From positions 1,426,001 through 1,490,000 of the forward strand of contig NZ_AP017369.1 in the NCBI RefSeq assembly GCF_002355155.1: a DNA stretch of 64,000 nucleotides, given 5' to 3'. This document shows positions 27,718-39,742 of the stretch, piece after piece. A model generated the notes under the pieces. It did no database searches. It was not told the DNA's origin and worked only from the letters and a program-made list of their open reading frames with translations. The DNA is from Corynebacterium suranareeae. Lineage in GTDB: Bacteria; Actinomycetota; Actinomycetes; Mycobacteriales; Mycobacteriaceae. Made by a program: the position numbers and the translations under genes. The stretch's first letter is position 1; each line of letters begins with the position of its first letter.

Positions 27718-28710
27718 TTGGGCGCTTATGGTCTAGGGGAGCTTCCCGGAACCTCCGTTTTGGAAGCAGCGGATGTCATTCAGGGCGAAACCGGTGATCT
27801 TCTTCATCTGCCACAATTGCCGGCTCGCGGTTTGGGTGCTGATCTAATCGGTCGCACTGTCGGTTTGTTGGACATGATCAATGTTGATCGGGGTGCGCGT
27901 TCCTGGGTGATGAGCACCCGTCCCAGCAGACTGACCCACCTGACCGGTGATTTCCTTGATATGGATTTGGATTCCTGTGAGGAAAAGTGGGGAAGTGGCG
28001 TCGATAAGCTAAAAGTCCAAGTTGCTGGCCCCTGGACTTTAGGTGCGCGCATCGAGCTGGCCAATGGCCATCGCGTTTTAACTGATCGTGGTGCGATGCG
28101 TGATCTCACGCAGGCTCTGATCGCAGGCGTTGATGCGCATGCACGCAAGGTTGCGCGGCGGTTCCGCGCCGAAGTGCAGGTGCAAATTGATGAGCCGGAG
28201 CTGAAATCGCTTATCGACGGATCCCTCCCTGGCACCTCCACCTTTGACATTATTCCTGCGGTCAATGTCGCAGATATCAATGAACGTTTGCAGCAGGTTT
28301 TTGCTTCAGTCGATGGGCCGACCTACCTCAATCTCACCGGACAGGTTCCTACCTGGGATGTTGCTCGTGGCGCGGGTGCTGATACCGTGCAGATTTCCAT
28401 GAACCAAGTGCGCGGAAATGAGCATTTGGATGGATTCGGTGAGACCATCACCGGTGGTGTGCGGTTAGGGCTTGGTATTACCCGTGGTAGTGATGTTGTC
28501 GATGAGCTTTTAGAGCGTCCGCGTGAAAAAGCTGTTGAGGTAGCGCGCTTTTTTGATCACCTTGGTGTGAGCCGGAACTATCTGGTGGATGCCATTGATG
28601 TTCATCCAGGTGAGGATTTAGTAAACGGCACCATCACCGAAGCTGCCCATGCGTATCGAATGGCTCGGGTGATGGCAGAGATGTTGGCTAAGGATTCAGG
28701 GGACCTTTAA
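27718..28710 (+). CDS. MetE-like (cobalamin-independent methionine synthase C-terminal domain) protein
   Basis: The 330-residue product corresponds to the C-terminal barrel of cobalamin-independent methionine synthase only, the type found next to mnmA and ligA in actinobacteria. Visible features are GLGELPGTSVLEA at the start, VQVAGPWTLG, VQVQIDEPELKSLIDG and LGLGITRGSDV. The zinc ligand pattern HxC of true MetE is not apparent, so catalysis of methionine synthesis is doubtful. The start is inferred as TTG 27718 (CGGAG about 10 bp upstream); the frame is also open back into mnmA, but those residues are not related to the family. Its stop overlaps the convergent exporter gene by 4 bp. Confidence 0.78.
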   Translation: MGAYGLGELPGTSVLEAADVIQGETGDLLHLPQLPARGLGADLIGRTVGLLDMINVDRGARSWVMSTRPSRLTHLTGDFLDMDLDSCEEKWGSGVDKLKVQVAGPWTLGARIELANGHRVLTDRGAMRDLTQALIAGVDAHARKVARRFRAEVQVQIDEPELKSLIDGSLPGTSTFDIIPAVNVADINERLQQVFASVDGPTYLNLTGQVPTWDVARGAGADTVQISMNQVRGNEHLDGFGETITGGVRLGLGITRGSDVVDELLERPREKAVEVARFFDHLGVSRNYLVDAIDVHPGEDLVNGTITEAAHAYRMARVMAEMLAKDSGDL

Positions 28711-30185
28711 GGTTTCGCTGGCGCTGGTTTTGCAGGTGCTGGAGGAGTATTTTTGCCAGCCATTAGCGATGCCACAATGCCGATGAGCAAAACAGCGGTG
28801 GCAAGAAGGATCGCTTGACCGAAGGCTGCGCCTTCATCGCCTGCCGCGAGTCGAATTTGAATCACCGCACCAATGGCTGCTGCGCCGATAACAGAGCCCA
28901 ACTGGCGGGTGGTGTTGAATACACCTGATCCTGCTCCCATGAACTTGTGTGGAAGATCGCGCATGGTAGATGTGGAGTTTGGTGCCCAGACAAATGCGTT
29001 GCCTAGTCCCAGCAATGTCATGGCAACAAGTGCCACGACTAGACCCCAGTCAAAGATCATGGTGAGCGCCAACAATGAAATGGACACTGCAACAGTAGTA
29101 AAACCTAACGCCGCGAGGAAGCCTGGGTTGGAGCGGTCGACTAATTTTCCAACAAATGGAGACAGCACAGCAGCCATGAGCGCTTGGGGGATCATCATAA
29201 ATCCTGCTTCCATGGCGTTCATGCCGTGAGCTTGTTGGAAGTACAACATGATGGGAAGTGGTGTTCCTGCCACCGTGAATCCCATGGTCATGATGCAGAT
29301 ATTGCCCAGGCTGAAGTTTTTAAACTTGAAGATTTCTAGTGGAACAAGCGGATCGTTTCCTGATTTTTCTGCTTGGCTTTGTTGATAAATAAACCAGGCA
29401 AACAAGACAAAGGCAGCGACGATCATGATCCAAATCCAAGGTGCCCAGCCCGCGCCTTCGCCTTCTTGGAAAGCAAACACCAGGAAGAACACTGCCACGA
29501 TGGACAAAATGATGGATAGTGGATCAAGAGGTCGAGTCAGTGGTGGGAATTCTGGTACGTATTTTAAGACTGCGATTACTGAGATCACGCCGATGGGAAC
29601 ATTGATATAAAACACCCACTGCCAACCCCAGTTTTCCGTGATAACGCCACCGAGAATAGGGCCTGCCAGGGAAGCAAGACCTGCTGTAGAGCCCCATACT
29701 CCAAGGGCCGCTCCGCGACGCTCAAATGCGAAAATACGGTTGATGGTTGCCATCGTTTGTGGAGTGAGAAGCGCTGCGCCTAAACCTTGGACACCGCGGG
29801 CGATAATCAGAGTCAACATATCGGGTGCAAGACCGCAGGCCAGCGAGCTGAGGGTAAAGATGACCATGCCCGCCACATACACATTTTTAGGTCCATACTT
29901 GTCTCCCAACCGGCCGGTGACCAATAGCGGCACGGCAAAGGTAAGGAGATATACCGAGGTCACCCAGATGACTTCGTTGTATGAGGCCTGCATATCGTCC
30001 TGCAAGGCGGGGGTAGAAACCGCCACAATGGTCTGATCCAGCAAGATCATGAAAAACCCGATGCACAAAGCAATTAGGGCTGGCCATGCTTGCTTCTCAG
30101 GCAAAGGCATAGCTGGGTAAACCTTGCTGTGAGGTGCAGCTACACCTGCTGCAGAGGTTGAGGGATCCTGCTTGTTATCAGACAC
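28707..30185 (-). CDS. MFS drug exporter, DHA2 (14-TM) family
   Basis: The 492-residue membrane protein has about 14 hydrophobic segments. Motif A is GRLGDKYGPKNVYV after TM2, and the N-terminal LDQTIVAVSTPALQDDM and motif C-like GLASLAGPILGGVI identify a drug:H+ antiporter of the EmrB/QacA type. The C-terminus is a Pro/Ala/Lys tail. The start is GTG 30185. The substrate is unknown. It converges on the MetE-like gene with a 4-bp overlap. Confidence 0.92.
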   Translation of the reverse strand: MSDNKQDPSTSAAGVAAPHSKVYPAMPLPEKQAWPALIALCIGFFMILLDQTIVAVSTPALQDDMQASYNEVIWVTSVYLLTFAVPLLVTGRLGDKYGPKNVYVAGMVIFTLSSLACGLAPDMLTLIIARGVQGLGAALLTPQTMATINRIFAFERRGAALGVWGSTAGLASLAGPILGGVITENWGWQWVFYINVPIGVISVIAVLKYVPEFPPLTRPLDPLSIILSIVAVFFLVFAFQEGEGAGWAPWIWIMIVAAFVLFAWFIYQQSQAEKSGNDPLVPLEIFKFKNFSLGNICIMTMGFTVAGTPLPIMLYFQQAHGMNAMEAGFMMIPQALMAAVLSPFVGKLVDRSNPGFLAALGFTTVAVSISLLALTMIFDWGLVVALVAMTLLGLGNAFVWAPNSTSTMRDLPHKFMGAGSGVFNTTRQLGSVIGAAAIGAVIQIRLAAGDEGAAFGQAILLATAVLLIGIVASLMAGKNTPPAPAKPAPAKP

Positions 30186-30247
30186 GTTGAGTTATTCTTT
30201 CACGCGCAACGGCGACTAAAAAGATCAAATGGATTATTTAAGGGGTT

Positions 30248-30961
30248 TTAAGCATTCGGTTCAGTTTGAACCGGCCACGCAGTGTTGACATCTGATGGGT
30301 CTCGTCCTTGGCCCACAAGGTAGCTTTGAAGGCTTTTTTGTTGCTCGTAATACTTTACCGCTTGAAATTCCATGAGCTCCTCACCGCTCATTTTGGTAAG
30401 TTCTGGCCAGATACGTGCTTGTTTCCACGCGATACGTGCTGCTGCTAAAGCATCTGACGTGGCTTCGTGGGCATTGCCTAATTGGACGTCATAATGCGCA
30501 CACATCTCAGTCAAGGTGCGCTTACCCTTCCGGTAGCGGTCCTTTACTTTGTCGATGACAAAAGGATCATAAACAAGGCCGTCAATGGTAAAGCTTGGAT
30601 CATGATTTCTTAAAACAGTCAGATCATAAGAGGCATTAAACACAATCACCGCTAATCCAGCTTTCCAACCCTCTCTTAGTCTGGTGATGGTTTCCGCTAA
30701 CACCTCATCATGTGGCTTGCCATTTTCACGAGCGTGTTCTGTAGTGATGCCGTGCACTGCTGTTGCGGCTTCAGGGATTTCAACGCCAGGATCAGCCAAC
30801 AGCTCTATTGGTTCTGCACCATTTTTGGTGATGGTGACCATAGCGGACGTAACGATACGAGCCTTAAAGGGATCAACCCCCGTTGTCTCCAAATCGAAGG
30901 AGAGCATTTTCGAGGCATTAAAACTAGGGATCGAAGGAGTGGAGTTGCTTTGTGAGTTCAT
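30248..30961 (-). CDS. DEDDh 3'-5' exonuclease (DnaQ-like)
   Basis: The 237-residue protein has the RNase T/DnaQ fold: SFDLETTGVDP (ExoI, with D and E), FNASYDLTVL (ExoII Asp), and NAHEATSDALAA (ExoIII, His and Asp). These are the four acidic residues and the histidine of the DEDDh class. It is a stand-alone exonuclease, not fused to a polymerase. ATG 30961 follows TTAGGA. It is transcribed divergently from ligA and is the neighbour of another DNA metabolism gene. Confidence 0.9.
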   Translation of the reverse strand: MNSQSNSTPSIPSFNASKMLSFDLETTGVDPFKARIVTSAMVTITKNGAEPIELLADPGVEIPEAATAVHGITTEHARENGKPHDEVLAETITRLREGWKAGLAVIVFNASYDLTVLRNHDPSFTIDGLVYDPFVIDKVKDRYRKGKRTLTEMCAHYDVQLGNAHEATSDALAAARIAWKQARIWPELTKMSGEELMEFQAVKYYEQQKSLQSYLVGQGRDPSDVNTAWPVQTEPNA

Positions 30962-31056
30962 GGTTCCTAACCCTAATAGCTGTATGGGACACCGGGTGCC
31001 CCCGGGCAGCTAATTAGCAGGTCTGCGCCCATTTATCGAGGCAGTGAAAGCGGTGA

Positions 31057-33129
<2,073 letters not shown>

Positions 33130-33150
33130 GTAGAAGTTTCTACACGTCCT

Positions 33151-33219
33151 GGACCACAAAAACACACTGCCCAAAGAATCTAAAAAATGATTCTTTGGGC
33201 AGTGTTTTTTAGTGGTCCG
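33151..33219. terminator. Terminator after ligA
   Basis: The hairpin is long: ACTGCCCAAAGAATC pairs with GATTCTTTGGGCAGT, extended by AAAACAC / GTGTTTT and outer GGACCAC / GTGGTCC. The T-rich segment after the inner stem suits Rho-independent termination on the plus strand. Confidence 0.92.
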
Positions 33220-33344
33220 GCAGTCACATTTTTAGGGCCGACTGGGGTCAATCCCACCCGAAGAAGATCATATTGGCTCTCTGACCAGTGCAGATTTTTG
33301 GGTAGGGGAGAATTTCGGCACTAGTTCGCCAAACACTGATGCCT

Positions 33345-33665
33345 TGAACATGCGCGTGAGCGTTTATCGCTTGTTTAAGCCCTCGAGTTTTACTGAATGA
33401 ACTTGGGTATGCGCTTGACCTTGAAAACCCGTTAGAAGCGCTTCTGGGGAGGTATGACTTTTCAGGTGTCGCACCAAAATGTGAGAGCGACCAAACCAGG
33501 AGACCCAGAATCTTCAAAAACTTAAATGTTGGGTCTCTGTGTTTGGTATTAACAGCGATATACCCAACACAGAGACCCACAAACGTCGAAAACGTGATTT
33601 CTGGGTCTCCTGGTTTGGTCTTATGCCGGGTTCAGGGACGCGACTTCTTAAACGCGCATACTTCA
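33345..33665 (-). repeat. Dispersed intergenic repeat family 1, copy B
   Basis: This is the reverse complement of the copy at 9579-9880: tail CGTTTATCGCTTGTTTAA, the 12-bp palindrome AGAAGCGCTTCT near 33431, GGAGGTATGACTTTT, then two hairpins (33489-33548 and 33561-33620) with CCAAACCAGGAGACCCA arms, and CCGGGTTCAGG. Identity with copy A is highest in the hairpins. The gap 33130-33689 contains the ligA terminator and this repeat, no gene. Confidence 0.85.
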
Positions 33666-33689
33666 GCACTAATTTGACCCAAGTCGGGT

Positions 33690-34364
33690 TTAGGAAGCTT
33701 GTTTCGGAAGCATTGCTCCGATGATGTCGCCAAGCTGTCCCAAGTGCTCGACTTCGCTGGCGAGGAAATCAGGTCCACCTGGTCGACCGATGATTAATGC
33801 CAGGCCGTGCTTTCCAATGGGAGCAATGGCAAGGGATGAATCAAGGAGTGTCCAAGTTTCTGGAACCCATGGATCATTTTGTGGGGTCAGCATGCGTGCT
33901 TCAGTGAGCTCGATGTTTAGTGGAACAGTTCCATCATCTGCTGGAGCAGCTAAAGAACCGGCAATGCGAGTGATTGAGCCTTTAAGATCAATCACGATTG
34001 CCCAGCCAGATGTCATTGTTTTGGGGATGACATCGACCATTTCTTCCATTGCTTTGGTGATGTCGTGGCGCTGGTGGGCGACCGAAGCCAGCATTTGGAT
34101 CTGACCGCGGCGATCAACGGTTCCGGAGAAAGGTCGGATCGAATCAATTTCGACGCCTTCGACTTCTTCTGCAGCGGTAATGATGGTGTCCGCCATGACG
34201 TCACGAGGGATAGAAATCACCAGGTCGTCCATGACGGTGCCGTTGGGGAAGCGCTCGACCACGTCCACTGATTGAATATTGGCCTCTACAATCCCGAGTG
34301 CTTCTGCCAACAATGCGAGGCTGCCTGGGGTGTCGGACAACAGGACGCGGATCAGGAATGACAT
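33690..34364 (-). CDS. ACT-domain protein
   Basis: The 224-residue protein has an N-terminal ACT domain (LIRVLLSDTPGSLALLAEAL, then NIQSVDVVERFPNG, residues about 3-75). The C-terminal half (SGWAIVIDLKGSITRIAGSL, ALIIGRPGGPDF) is not a known enzyme. ACT domains bind amino acids and regulate metabolism, but the ligand is unknown. The same gene sits between ligA and gatC in mycobacteria. It is transcribed divergently from gatCA. Confidence 0.85.
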   Translation of the reverse strand: MSFLIRVLLSDTPGSLALLAEALGIVEANIQSVDVVERFPNGTVMDDLVISIPRDVMADTIITAAEEVEGVEIDSIRPFSGTVDRRGQIQMLASVAHQRHDITKAMEEMVDVIPKTMTSGWAIVIDLKGSITRIAGSLAAPADDGTVPLNIELTEARMLTPQNDPWVPETWTLLDSSLAIAPIGKHGLALIIGRPGGPDFLASEVEHLGQLGDIIGAMLPKQAS

Positions 34365-34585
34365 TGAATCGCTTCCTTCTTTTCAATATTCGGACGGATG
34401 ATTGGTTTCGACAGTACCACCGTATTTTGCCTTCAGGATGAAAACACTGGATTGAAATCCCTGATGGTTGCACCCGCGCCGATGTGTGTCCACCCCGTGC
34501 AGTAAGATAAACCAACAGTTACGCCAAGCGCGTAAGTTTAATTTTCTTGTACCCATTGTGACTAGCGAAGAGGATCAGAAACCAA

Positions 34586-34885
34586 GTGCCTGAGATTTCG
34601 CGCGACCAGGTCGCTCACCTTGCCAAACTTTCCAGACTGGCGCTCACTGAGGAAGAACTTGAGCAGTTTGCTGGACAGATCGATGACATTGTCGGATATG
34701 TTTCCGCTGTTCAAAACGTCGACGCAGCAGGGGTTGAGCCGATGAGCCACCCGCACAGCATTGCCACCACCATGCGTAAAGATGTGGTGAACAAAACCCT
34801 TGATGCGAAGGCTGCTTTGGATCAAGCGCCGGCTGTTGAGGATGGACGTTTTATGGTTCCGCAGATTCTGGGTGAGGGCGACTAA
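34586..34885 (+). CDS. gatC: Glu-tRNA(Gln)/Asp-tRNA(Asn) amidotransferase subunit C
   Basis: GatC stabilises GatA in the GatCAB complex that converts mischarged Glu-tRNA(Gln) to Gln-tRNA(Gln). The 99-residue protein has the family features [19 protein letters not shown] and [11 protein letters not shown], normal length. The start is GTG 34586 with GAGGATC about 10 bp upstream. gatA follows after 5 bp. The third subunit, gatB, is 11 kb downstream. Confidence 0.96.
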   Translation: MPEISRDQVAHLAKLSRLALTEEELEQFAGQIDDIVGYVSAVQNVDAAGVEPMSHPHSIATTMRKDVVNKTLDAKAALDQAPAVEDGRFMVPQILGEGD

Positions 34886-34890
34886 CTATT

Positions 34891-36384
34891 ATGACCGACA
34901 AGTACCTGGTTGAAGGCTCAGAGAATGAGCTGACCACAAAGACTGCTGCTGAGCTGGCAGGTCTTATTCACTCCCGTGAAGTGACTTCTCGTGAAGTTAC
35001 TCAAGCGCATCTTGATCGTATCGCTGCTGTTGATGGCGATATCCATGCATTCCTGCACGTTGGGCAGGAAGAGGCGTTGAAGGCGGCTGAGGACGTCGAT
35101 AAGCGTCTGGACGCTGGGGAGGCACCTGCCTCAGCTTTGGCTGGTGTGCCGCTTGCTTTGAAGGATGTTTTTACAACCACTGATGCGCCGACGACGGCGG
35201 CGTCGAAGATGCTTGAGGGCTACATGAGCCCTTATGACGCCACAGTGACCAAGAAGATCCGTGAGGCCGGCATTCCAATTTTGGGTAAGACCAATATGGA
35301 TGAGTTTGCGATGGGTTCTTCAACTGAGAACTCCGCATACGGCCCAACCCACAACCCGTGGGATCTGGAGCGTACCGCTGGTGGTTCCGGTGGTGGATCG
35401 TCTGCTGCTCTTGCTGCAGGTCAAGCGCCACTTGCTATTGGTACTGATACTGGTGGTTCTATCCGCCAGCCAGCTGCGCTGACCAATACCGTTGGTGTTA
35501 AGCCAACCTACGGCACCGTGTCCCGTTATGGTTTGATTGCCTGTGCGTCCTCGCTCGACCAGGGTGGCCCAACGGCGCGCACCGTGCTTGATACTGCACT
35601 TTTGCATGAGGTTATTGCAGGCCATGACGCTTTCGATGCAACTTCGGTGGATCGCCCGGTTGCCCCTGTTGTCCAGGCTGCGCGTGAAGGCGCAAATGGT
35701 GACCTTAAGGGTGTGAAGGTTGGTGTGGTCAAGCAATTTGACCGCGAGGGTTACCAGCCTGGCGTCATGGAGGCATTCCATGCTGCTGTTGATCAATTGC
35801 GTTCCCAGGGTGCTGAGATCGTTGAGGTAGATTGCCCTCATTTTGATGATGCGCTCGCTGCCTACTACTTGATTCTTCCTTGTGAAGTGTCGTCAAACCT
35901 CGCGCGTTTTGATGGCATGCGTTATGGTCTGCGCGCTGGCGATGATGGAACACGTTCTGCGGATGAGGTCATGGCGTACACCCGTGCGCAAGGATTTGGC
36001 CCTGAGGTCAAGCGCCGCATCATCCTTGGTACTTACGCATTGTCTGTTGGCTACTACGACGCGTATTACCTGCAAGCGCAGCGTGTGCGTACCCTAATCG
36101 CCCAGGACTTTGCCAAGGCGTATGAAAAGGTCGACATTTTGGTTTCTCCAACCACGCCAACCACGGCGTTTAAGTTGGGGGAGAAGGTCACCGATCCTTT
36201 GGAGATGTACAACTTCGACCTGTGCACCTTGCCATTGAACCTCGCTGGTCTTGCTGGTATGTCGTTGCCTTCTGGTTTGGCATCTGATACTGGCTTGCCA
36301 GTTGGTTTGCAGCTGATGGCACCTGCTTTCCAGGACGATCGCCTCTACCGCGTCGGTGCAGCATTTGAGGCTGGACGTAAGTAA
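34891..36384 (+). CDS. gatA: Glu-tRNA(Gln)/Asp-tRNA(Asn) amidotransferase subunit A
   Basis: GatA is the glutaminase of GatCAB, releasing ammonia for tRNA-dependent amidation. The 497-residue protein is an amidase-signature enzyme with the Ser-cisSer-Lys triad K91 (LALKDVF), S166 (AGGSGGGSS) and S190 ([11 protein letters not shown]). It starts with ATG 34891, 5 bp after gatC, and is followed by a terminator. Confidence 0.98.
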   Translation: MTDKYLVEGSENELTTKTAAELAGLIHSREVTSREVTQAHLDRIAAVDGDIHAFLHVGQEEALKAAEDVDKRLDAGEAPASALAGVPLALKDVFTTTDAPTTAASKMLEGYMSPYDATVTKKIREAGIPILGKTNMDEFAMGSSTENSAYGPTHNPWDLERTAGGSGGGSSAALAAGQAPLAIGTDTGGSIRQPAALTNTVGVKPTYGTVSRYGLIACASSLDQGGPTARTVLDTALLHEVIAGHDAFDATSVDRPVAPVVQAAREGANGDLKGVKVGVVKQFDREGYQPGVMEAFHAAVDQLRSQGAEIVEVDCPHFDDALAAYYLILPCEVSSNLARFDGMRYGLRAGDDGTRSADEVMAYTRAQGFGPEVKRRIILGTYALSVGYYDAYYLQAQRVRTLIAQDFAKAYEKVDILVSPTTPTTAFKLGEKVTDPLEMYNFDLCTLPLNLAGLAGMSLPSGLASDTGLPVGLQLMAPAFQDDRLYRVGAAFEAGRK

Positions 36385-36400
36385 ACGCGCGTTTTTAAAA

Positions 36401-36437
36401 GAATTGGTCACCTGTGTTTAGGTGGCCAATTTTTTTG
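36401..36437 (+). terminator. Terminator after gatCA
   Basis: AATTGGTCACCT pairs with AGGTGGCCAATT around a 6-base loop and is followed by seven T residues. Confidence 0.93.
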
Positions 36438-36464
36438 CGTGCTTACACGTTGTCGAAATATTTG

Positions 36465-36483
36465 TTAGGATAGCCTACGTCCA
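36465..36483. promoter_or_regulatory. DtxR-type iron box upstream of viuB
   Basis: TTAGGATAGCCTACGTCCA matches the 19-bp DtxR consensus (TTAGGTTAGSCTAACCTAA) well in the left half and centre and less well on the right. It is 31 bp before the start codon, where binding of Fe-DtxR would block transcription. Confidence 0.65.
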
Positions 36484-36514
36484 TTAAAGATATATCGATA
36501 AGAGGTAGAGCGCC

Positions 36515-37372
36515 ATGAGCAACACAGAAGCGCCACGCAAAAAACGCAGCATGAAAGCCAAATCAGCAACCGTTACCGGAATCAAGCAGATTTCCCCCGA
36601 ACTCATCCGCCTTAGTTTCGATTGCCCTGACATCATTGGTGCTGATCTGGCATTTACCGATCACTACATCAAGATCCTGTTTGTTCCAGAGGGGGCAGAC
36701 TATTCCTGGCCGTTCGATTTGGCTGAAATTTCAGAGACCAAGCCACGCGACCAGCACCCGGTGCGCCGCACTTACACCTTCCGTACCGTCGATACTGTCG
36801 CAGGCACCTTTGATGTAGATTTCGTCGCACACGGTTCAGATGGCCTAGCCGGACCTTGGGCACAGCAAGCCAAAGTGGGCGATACCATCGCATTCGTTGG
36901 GCCAGGTGGCGCATGGAAGCCAGAATCAGACTACGAGCACTTTGTTCTAGCCGGCGATGAAGCCGCAGCGCCAGCGATTTTCGCCGGCCTGGAAAACCTC
37001 CCCGACGGCACCACGGCCACCGCCTACATCGAGATTTCCTCATCAGAGGCGCGTTTCGACGCCCCCACCAGCGACAACATCGAGGTCGTCTGGGTGCCCC
37101 GCGACGGTGCCACACATGGCACTTTGCTTATCGACGCCCTCCGCAACAGCGGGTACCCCTCCAAGAAGACCTCCTGGTTTATCCACGGTGTTGCCGAAAT
37201 GGTGAAAGAAACCCGCAAATTCCTCTTTGTCGAAGGCGACGTTGAAAAAGAAGATGCATCCATTTCCGGATACTGGCGTCTTGGTATGACTGAGGATCAA
37301 TGGCAGGCATCCAAGATGGAATTTAATGCCGAAAATGAGGCTGAAGAGCAGGCGTTAGCTAAAGCCAAATAA
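36515..37372 (+). CDS. viuB: Siderophore-interacting FAD/NAD(P)H protein (ViuB type)
   Basis: The family reduces Fe(III)-siderophores in the cytoplasm and so releases iron. The 285-residue protein has the FAD-binding beta-barrel with RRTYTFRTVD, DVDFVAHGSDGLAGPWA and GDTIAFVGPGG, then an NAD(P)H-binding half (FVLAGDEAAAPAIFAGLE) and the C-terminal GYWRLGMTEDQW. The start is ATG 36515 with AGAGGTAGAG upstream. A DtxR-type box precedes it, consistent with iron repression. Confidence 0.92.
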   Translation: MSNTEAPRKKRSMKAKSATVTGIKQISPELIRLSFDCPDIIGADLAFTDHYIKILFVPEGADYSWPFDLAEISETKPRDQHPVRRTYTFRTVDTVAGTFDVDFVAHGSDGLAGPWAQQAKVGDTIAFVGPGGAWKPESDYEHFVLAGDEAAAPAIFAGLENLPDGTTATAYIEISSSEARFDAPTSDNIEVVWVPRDGATHGTLLIDALRNSGYPSKKTSWFIHGVAEMVKETRKFLFVEGDVEKEDASISGYWRLGMTEDQWQASKMEFNAENEAEEQALAKAK

Positions 37373-37440
37373 TTAGGACGCAAAACAGCCTCAGGATTGT
37401 TCTGCGTTTCTGCAAATCGGGAGTATTCGTGCGCAGGATC

Positions 37441-37660
37441 GCTGGATAGCCTGCCGGACTGCATGAGACCAAACCAGGAGACCCAGCATTTAAGTTTTTG
37501 AAGATTCTGGGTCTCCTGGTTTGGTCGCCCTCATATGTTTGTGCGACATCTAAAAAGTCATACCTCCCCAGAAGCGCTTCTAAGAGGTTTTAGTGGGTTC
37601 GTGCAAGTAAACAGTCGTCCGAGAAAACTTGTGGTGTTAAACGGGCAATAAACGCCTCAA
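37441..37660 (+). repeat. Dispersed intergenic repeat family 1, copy C (one hairpin)
   Basis: One hairpin (37467-37527) with ACCAAACCAGGAGACCCAG arms is followed by AGTCATACCTCCCCAGAAGC, the palindrome AGAAGCGCTTCT and a tail ending GGCAATAAACG. It is in the same orientation as copy A but lacks one of the two hairpins. The gap 37373-37729 holds this repeat and a terminator only. Confidence 0.85.
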
Positions 37661-37675
37661 CCTGATTTTGATCAA

Positions 37676-37722
37676 AAAGAAGAACGCGGAGCAATCCTTA
37701 AACTGTTCCGCGTCCTTTTTGT
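37676..37722. terminator. Bidirectional terminator
   Basis: CGCGGAGCA pairs with TGTTCCGCG around a short loop, with an A run on the left and a T run on the right. On the minus strand it can end the small membrane protein gene at 37730. Confidence 0.75.
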
Positions 37723-37729
37723 TTTAACT

Positions 37730-38077
37730 TTACTGGGAATCTGAGACTGCGTAAGCAATCGCAGCAGCACCGGCAGTAACAGTCAAAACGGCAGGCCATG
37801 CACCGATCTTCTTTGCCAGTGGGTGTGACAATCCAAATGCGCCAATGTAGGTTGCCAATAGTCCCGTTGCTACAGCAGGGCCCTTCTTTTCATTCCAGCT
37901 CCGCGCAGCCAGTGCGCCGGATGCAGCCAACGGAATGGTGCCAAGTGGACGAATTCCAGATTCCCTTGCTGTGAGCCATCCACCGATCAAACCTGCTGCG
38001 ACAACAGTTGCAGTGCTGACCTGGGATGCCTTTTTCAATTTCATATCCATGGTGAGCCAGTCTAGATCCAAATTCAT
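37730..38077 (-). CDS. Small multi-pass membrane protein
   Basis: The 115-residue product has three to four hydrophobic segments (VSTATVVAAGLIGGWL, IPLAASGALAA, VATGLLATYIGAFGL, WPAVLTVTAGAAAIAYAV). I do not recognise the family. Two starts are possible, ATG 38077 or ATG 38050 (MDMKLKK...); neither has a clear ribosome binding site. A terminator lies just beyond the stop. It is transcribed divergently from pfkA. Confidence 0.65.
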   Translation of the reverse strand: MNLDLDWLTMDMKLKKASQVSTATVVAAGLIGGWLTARESGIRPLGTIPLAASGALAARSWNEKKGPAVATGLLATYIGAFGLSHPLAKKIGAWPAVLTVTAGAAAIAYAVSDSQ

Positions 38078-38318
38078 TTACTGGGGTTTGAGTGCGCCAC
38101 TTTTATCGGCATGTAAACGGCGCGTGGAATTGAAATCGCTGTCCGATCAAAAATGTGTATGACACCACATGTCCGTTCGGGCAAAGTATATTTGTTAATA
38201 AAAGTGCAGCTCGTGGGATAAAAAGTAGTGGTCAAAGATAGTTTTTCTTCCATGAAACCGAGTTTGTTTAACTATTTTTGAGTGATTGTTCCGGCACGAG
38301 TGTTGTGATGGGTTTAAT

Positions 38319-39359
38319 ATGGATTACATGCGAATTGCCACTCTCACGTCAGGCGGCGACTGCCCCGGACTAAACGCCGTTATCCGAGGAATCGTCCGCA
38401 CAGCCAGCAATGAGTTCGGTTCCACCGTCGTGGGTTATCAAGATGGTTGGGAGGGACTGCTTGCCGATCGTCGTGTACAGCTTTATGACGATGAAGATAT
38501 TGATCGAATCCTGCTTCGCGGTGGCACGATTTTGGGCACGGGACGCCTCCACCCGGATAAATTTAAAGCTGGAATTGATCAGATTAAGGCCAATCTTGAA
38601 GATGCAGGCATTGATGCCTTAATTCCAATTGGTGGTGAAGGAACCCTCAAGGGAGCCAAGTGGTTGTCCGATAACGGCATCCCTGTTGTTGGTGTGCCTA
38701 AGACGATCGACAATGACGTCAACGGTACCGACTTTACTTTCGGTTTCGATACCGCCGTTGCGGTTGCAACTGATGCGGTTGACCGTCTACACACCACCGC
38801 GGAATCCCATAACCGTGTGATGATCGTTGAGGTCATGGGCCGTCACGTTGGCTGGATTGCACTACATGCTGGTATGGCCGGCGGTGCTCACTACACCGTG
38901 ATTCCAGAAGTTCCTTTCGATATTGCAGAAATCTGCAAGGCGATGGAACGTCGCTTCCAAATGGGAGAGAAGTACGGAATTATCGTGGTCGCAGAAGGCG
39001 CGTTGCCACGTGAAGGCACCATGGAATTGCGTGAAGGCGAGGTTGACCAGTTTGGCCACAAGACTTTCACGGGCATTGGCCAACAGATCGCCGATGAAGT
39101 CCATGCGCGTTTAGGCCATGATGTACGCACCACTGTTCTTGGACATATCCAGCGAGGTGGTACTCCCACAGCTTTCGATCGTGTGCTTGCTACCCGTTAT
39201 GGTGTGCGTGCTGCTCGAGCATGTCATGAGGGCAACTTCGATAAAGTTGTCGCGCTGAAGGGTGAAAGAGTAGAAATGATTTCTTTCGAAGAAGCGGTGG
39301 GAACTTTGAAAGAAGTCCCTTATGAGCGTTGGGTAACGGCTCAGGCAATGTTTAGGTAG
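38319..39359 (+). CDS. pfkA: 6-phosphofructokinase
   Basis: PfkA phosphorylates fructose-6-phosphate in glycolysis. The 346-residue protein has [17 protein letters not shown], the nucleotide loop [21 protein letters not shown] with the catalytic Asp, and [13 protein letters not shown]. The Gly in GGEG is the residue of ATP-dependent enzymes (PPi enzymes have Asp), while the Lys in PKTID is the residue of PPi types; this mix is known in actinobacterial ATP-PFKs. ATG 38319 is chosen, matching the 346-residue length recalled for the species; ATG 38328 is the alternative. Confidence 0.96.
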   Translation: MDYMRIATLTSGGDCPGLNAVIRGIVRTASNEFGSTVVGYQDGWEGLLADRRVQLYDDEDIDRILLRGGTILGTGRLHPDKFKAGIDQIKANLEDAGIDALIPIGGEGTLKGAKWLSDNGIPVVGVPKTIDNDVNGTDFTFGFDTAVAVATDAVDRLHTTAESHNRVMIVEVMGRHVGWIALHAGMAGGAHYTVIPEVPFDIAEICKAMERRFQMGEKYGIIVVAEGALPREGTMELREGEVDQFGHKTFTGIGQQIADEVHARLGHDVRTTVLGHIQRGGTPTAFDRVLATRYGVRAARACHEGNFDKVVALKGERVEMISFEEAVGTLKEVPYERWVTAQAMFR

Positions 39360-39376
39360 TTCCGGGTTCGTTAAAT

Positions 39377-39420
39377 AAACAGCTTCTCATCATTATGTGG
39401 TGCGGGAGCTGTTTTTATTT
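39377..39420 (+). terminator. Terminator after pfkA
   Basis: AAACAGCT pairs with AGCTGTTT around a 22-base loop and is followed by a T-rich run. It begins 17 bp after the pfkA stop. Confidence 0.8.
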
Positions 39421-39439
39421 TGCTAGTGGGATATCTGGG

Positions 39440-39580
39440 TTGACTTCATCTGGCGACCAAGCGGGCGTGTGGATAAGAAATTCTTGGTCAAATATGTCGT
39501 TGAACTAGGTGCTTAAATTTGATCTGAGGACCAAGGATGGTGGACACTCTGCCGGTTTTGGTCAAACTTGCATCAAAAAA
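39440..39580 (+). repeat. Dispersed intergenic repeat family 3, copy B
   Basis: TGACTTCATCTGGCGACCAAG, ATTCTTGGTCAAATATG at about 39480-39496 and TTTGATCTGAGGACCAA align in order with 21573-21657. The two copies are in the same orientation, about 18 kb apart. The rest of the gap to 39742 shows nothing that I can assign. Confidence 0.75.
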
Positions 39581-39742
39581 ACCGATGCGAAGATCCCAGC
39601 TCTGAATATTCCTGCGAGACCGTGCAGCCACCACTATGCTTAGACTCTTGGGGGAAGTAGTGGCTTGAGTCAAAGTGTTTGTAAACTGTGACCTGGGCGT
39701 CTTGACTTGCTTTGGGGATAGGGATAAGTTCAATCTAAACAC

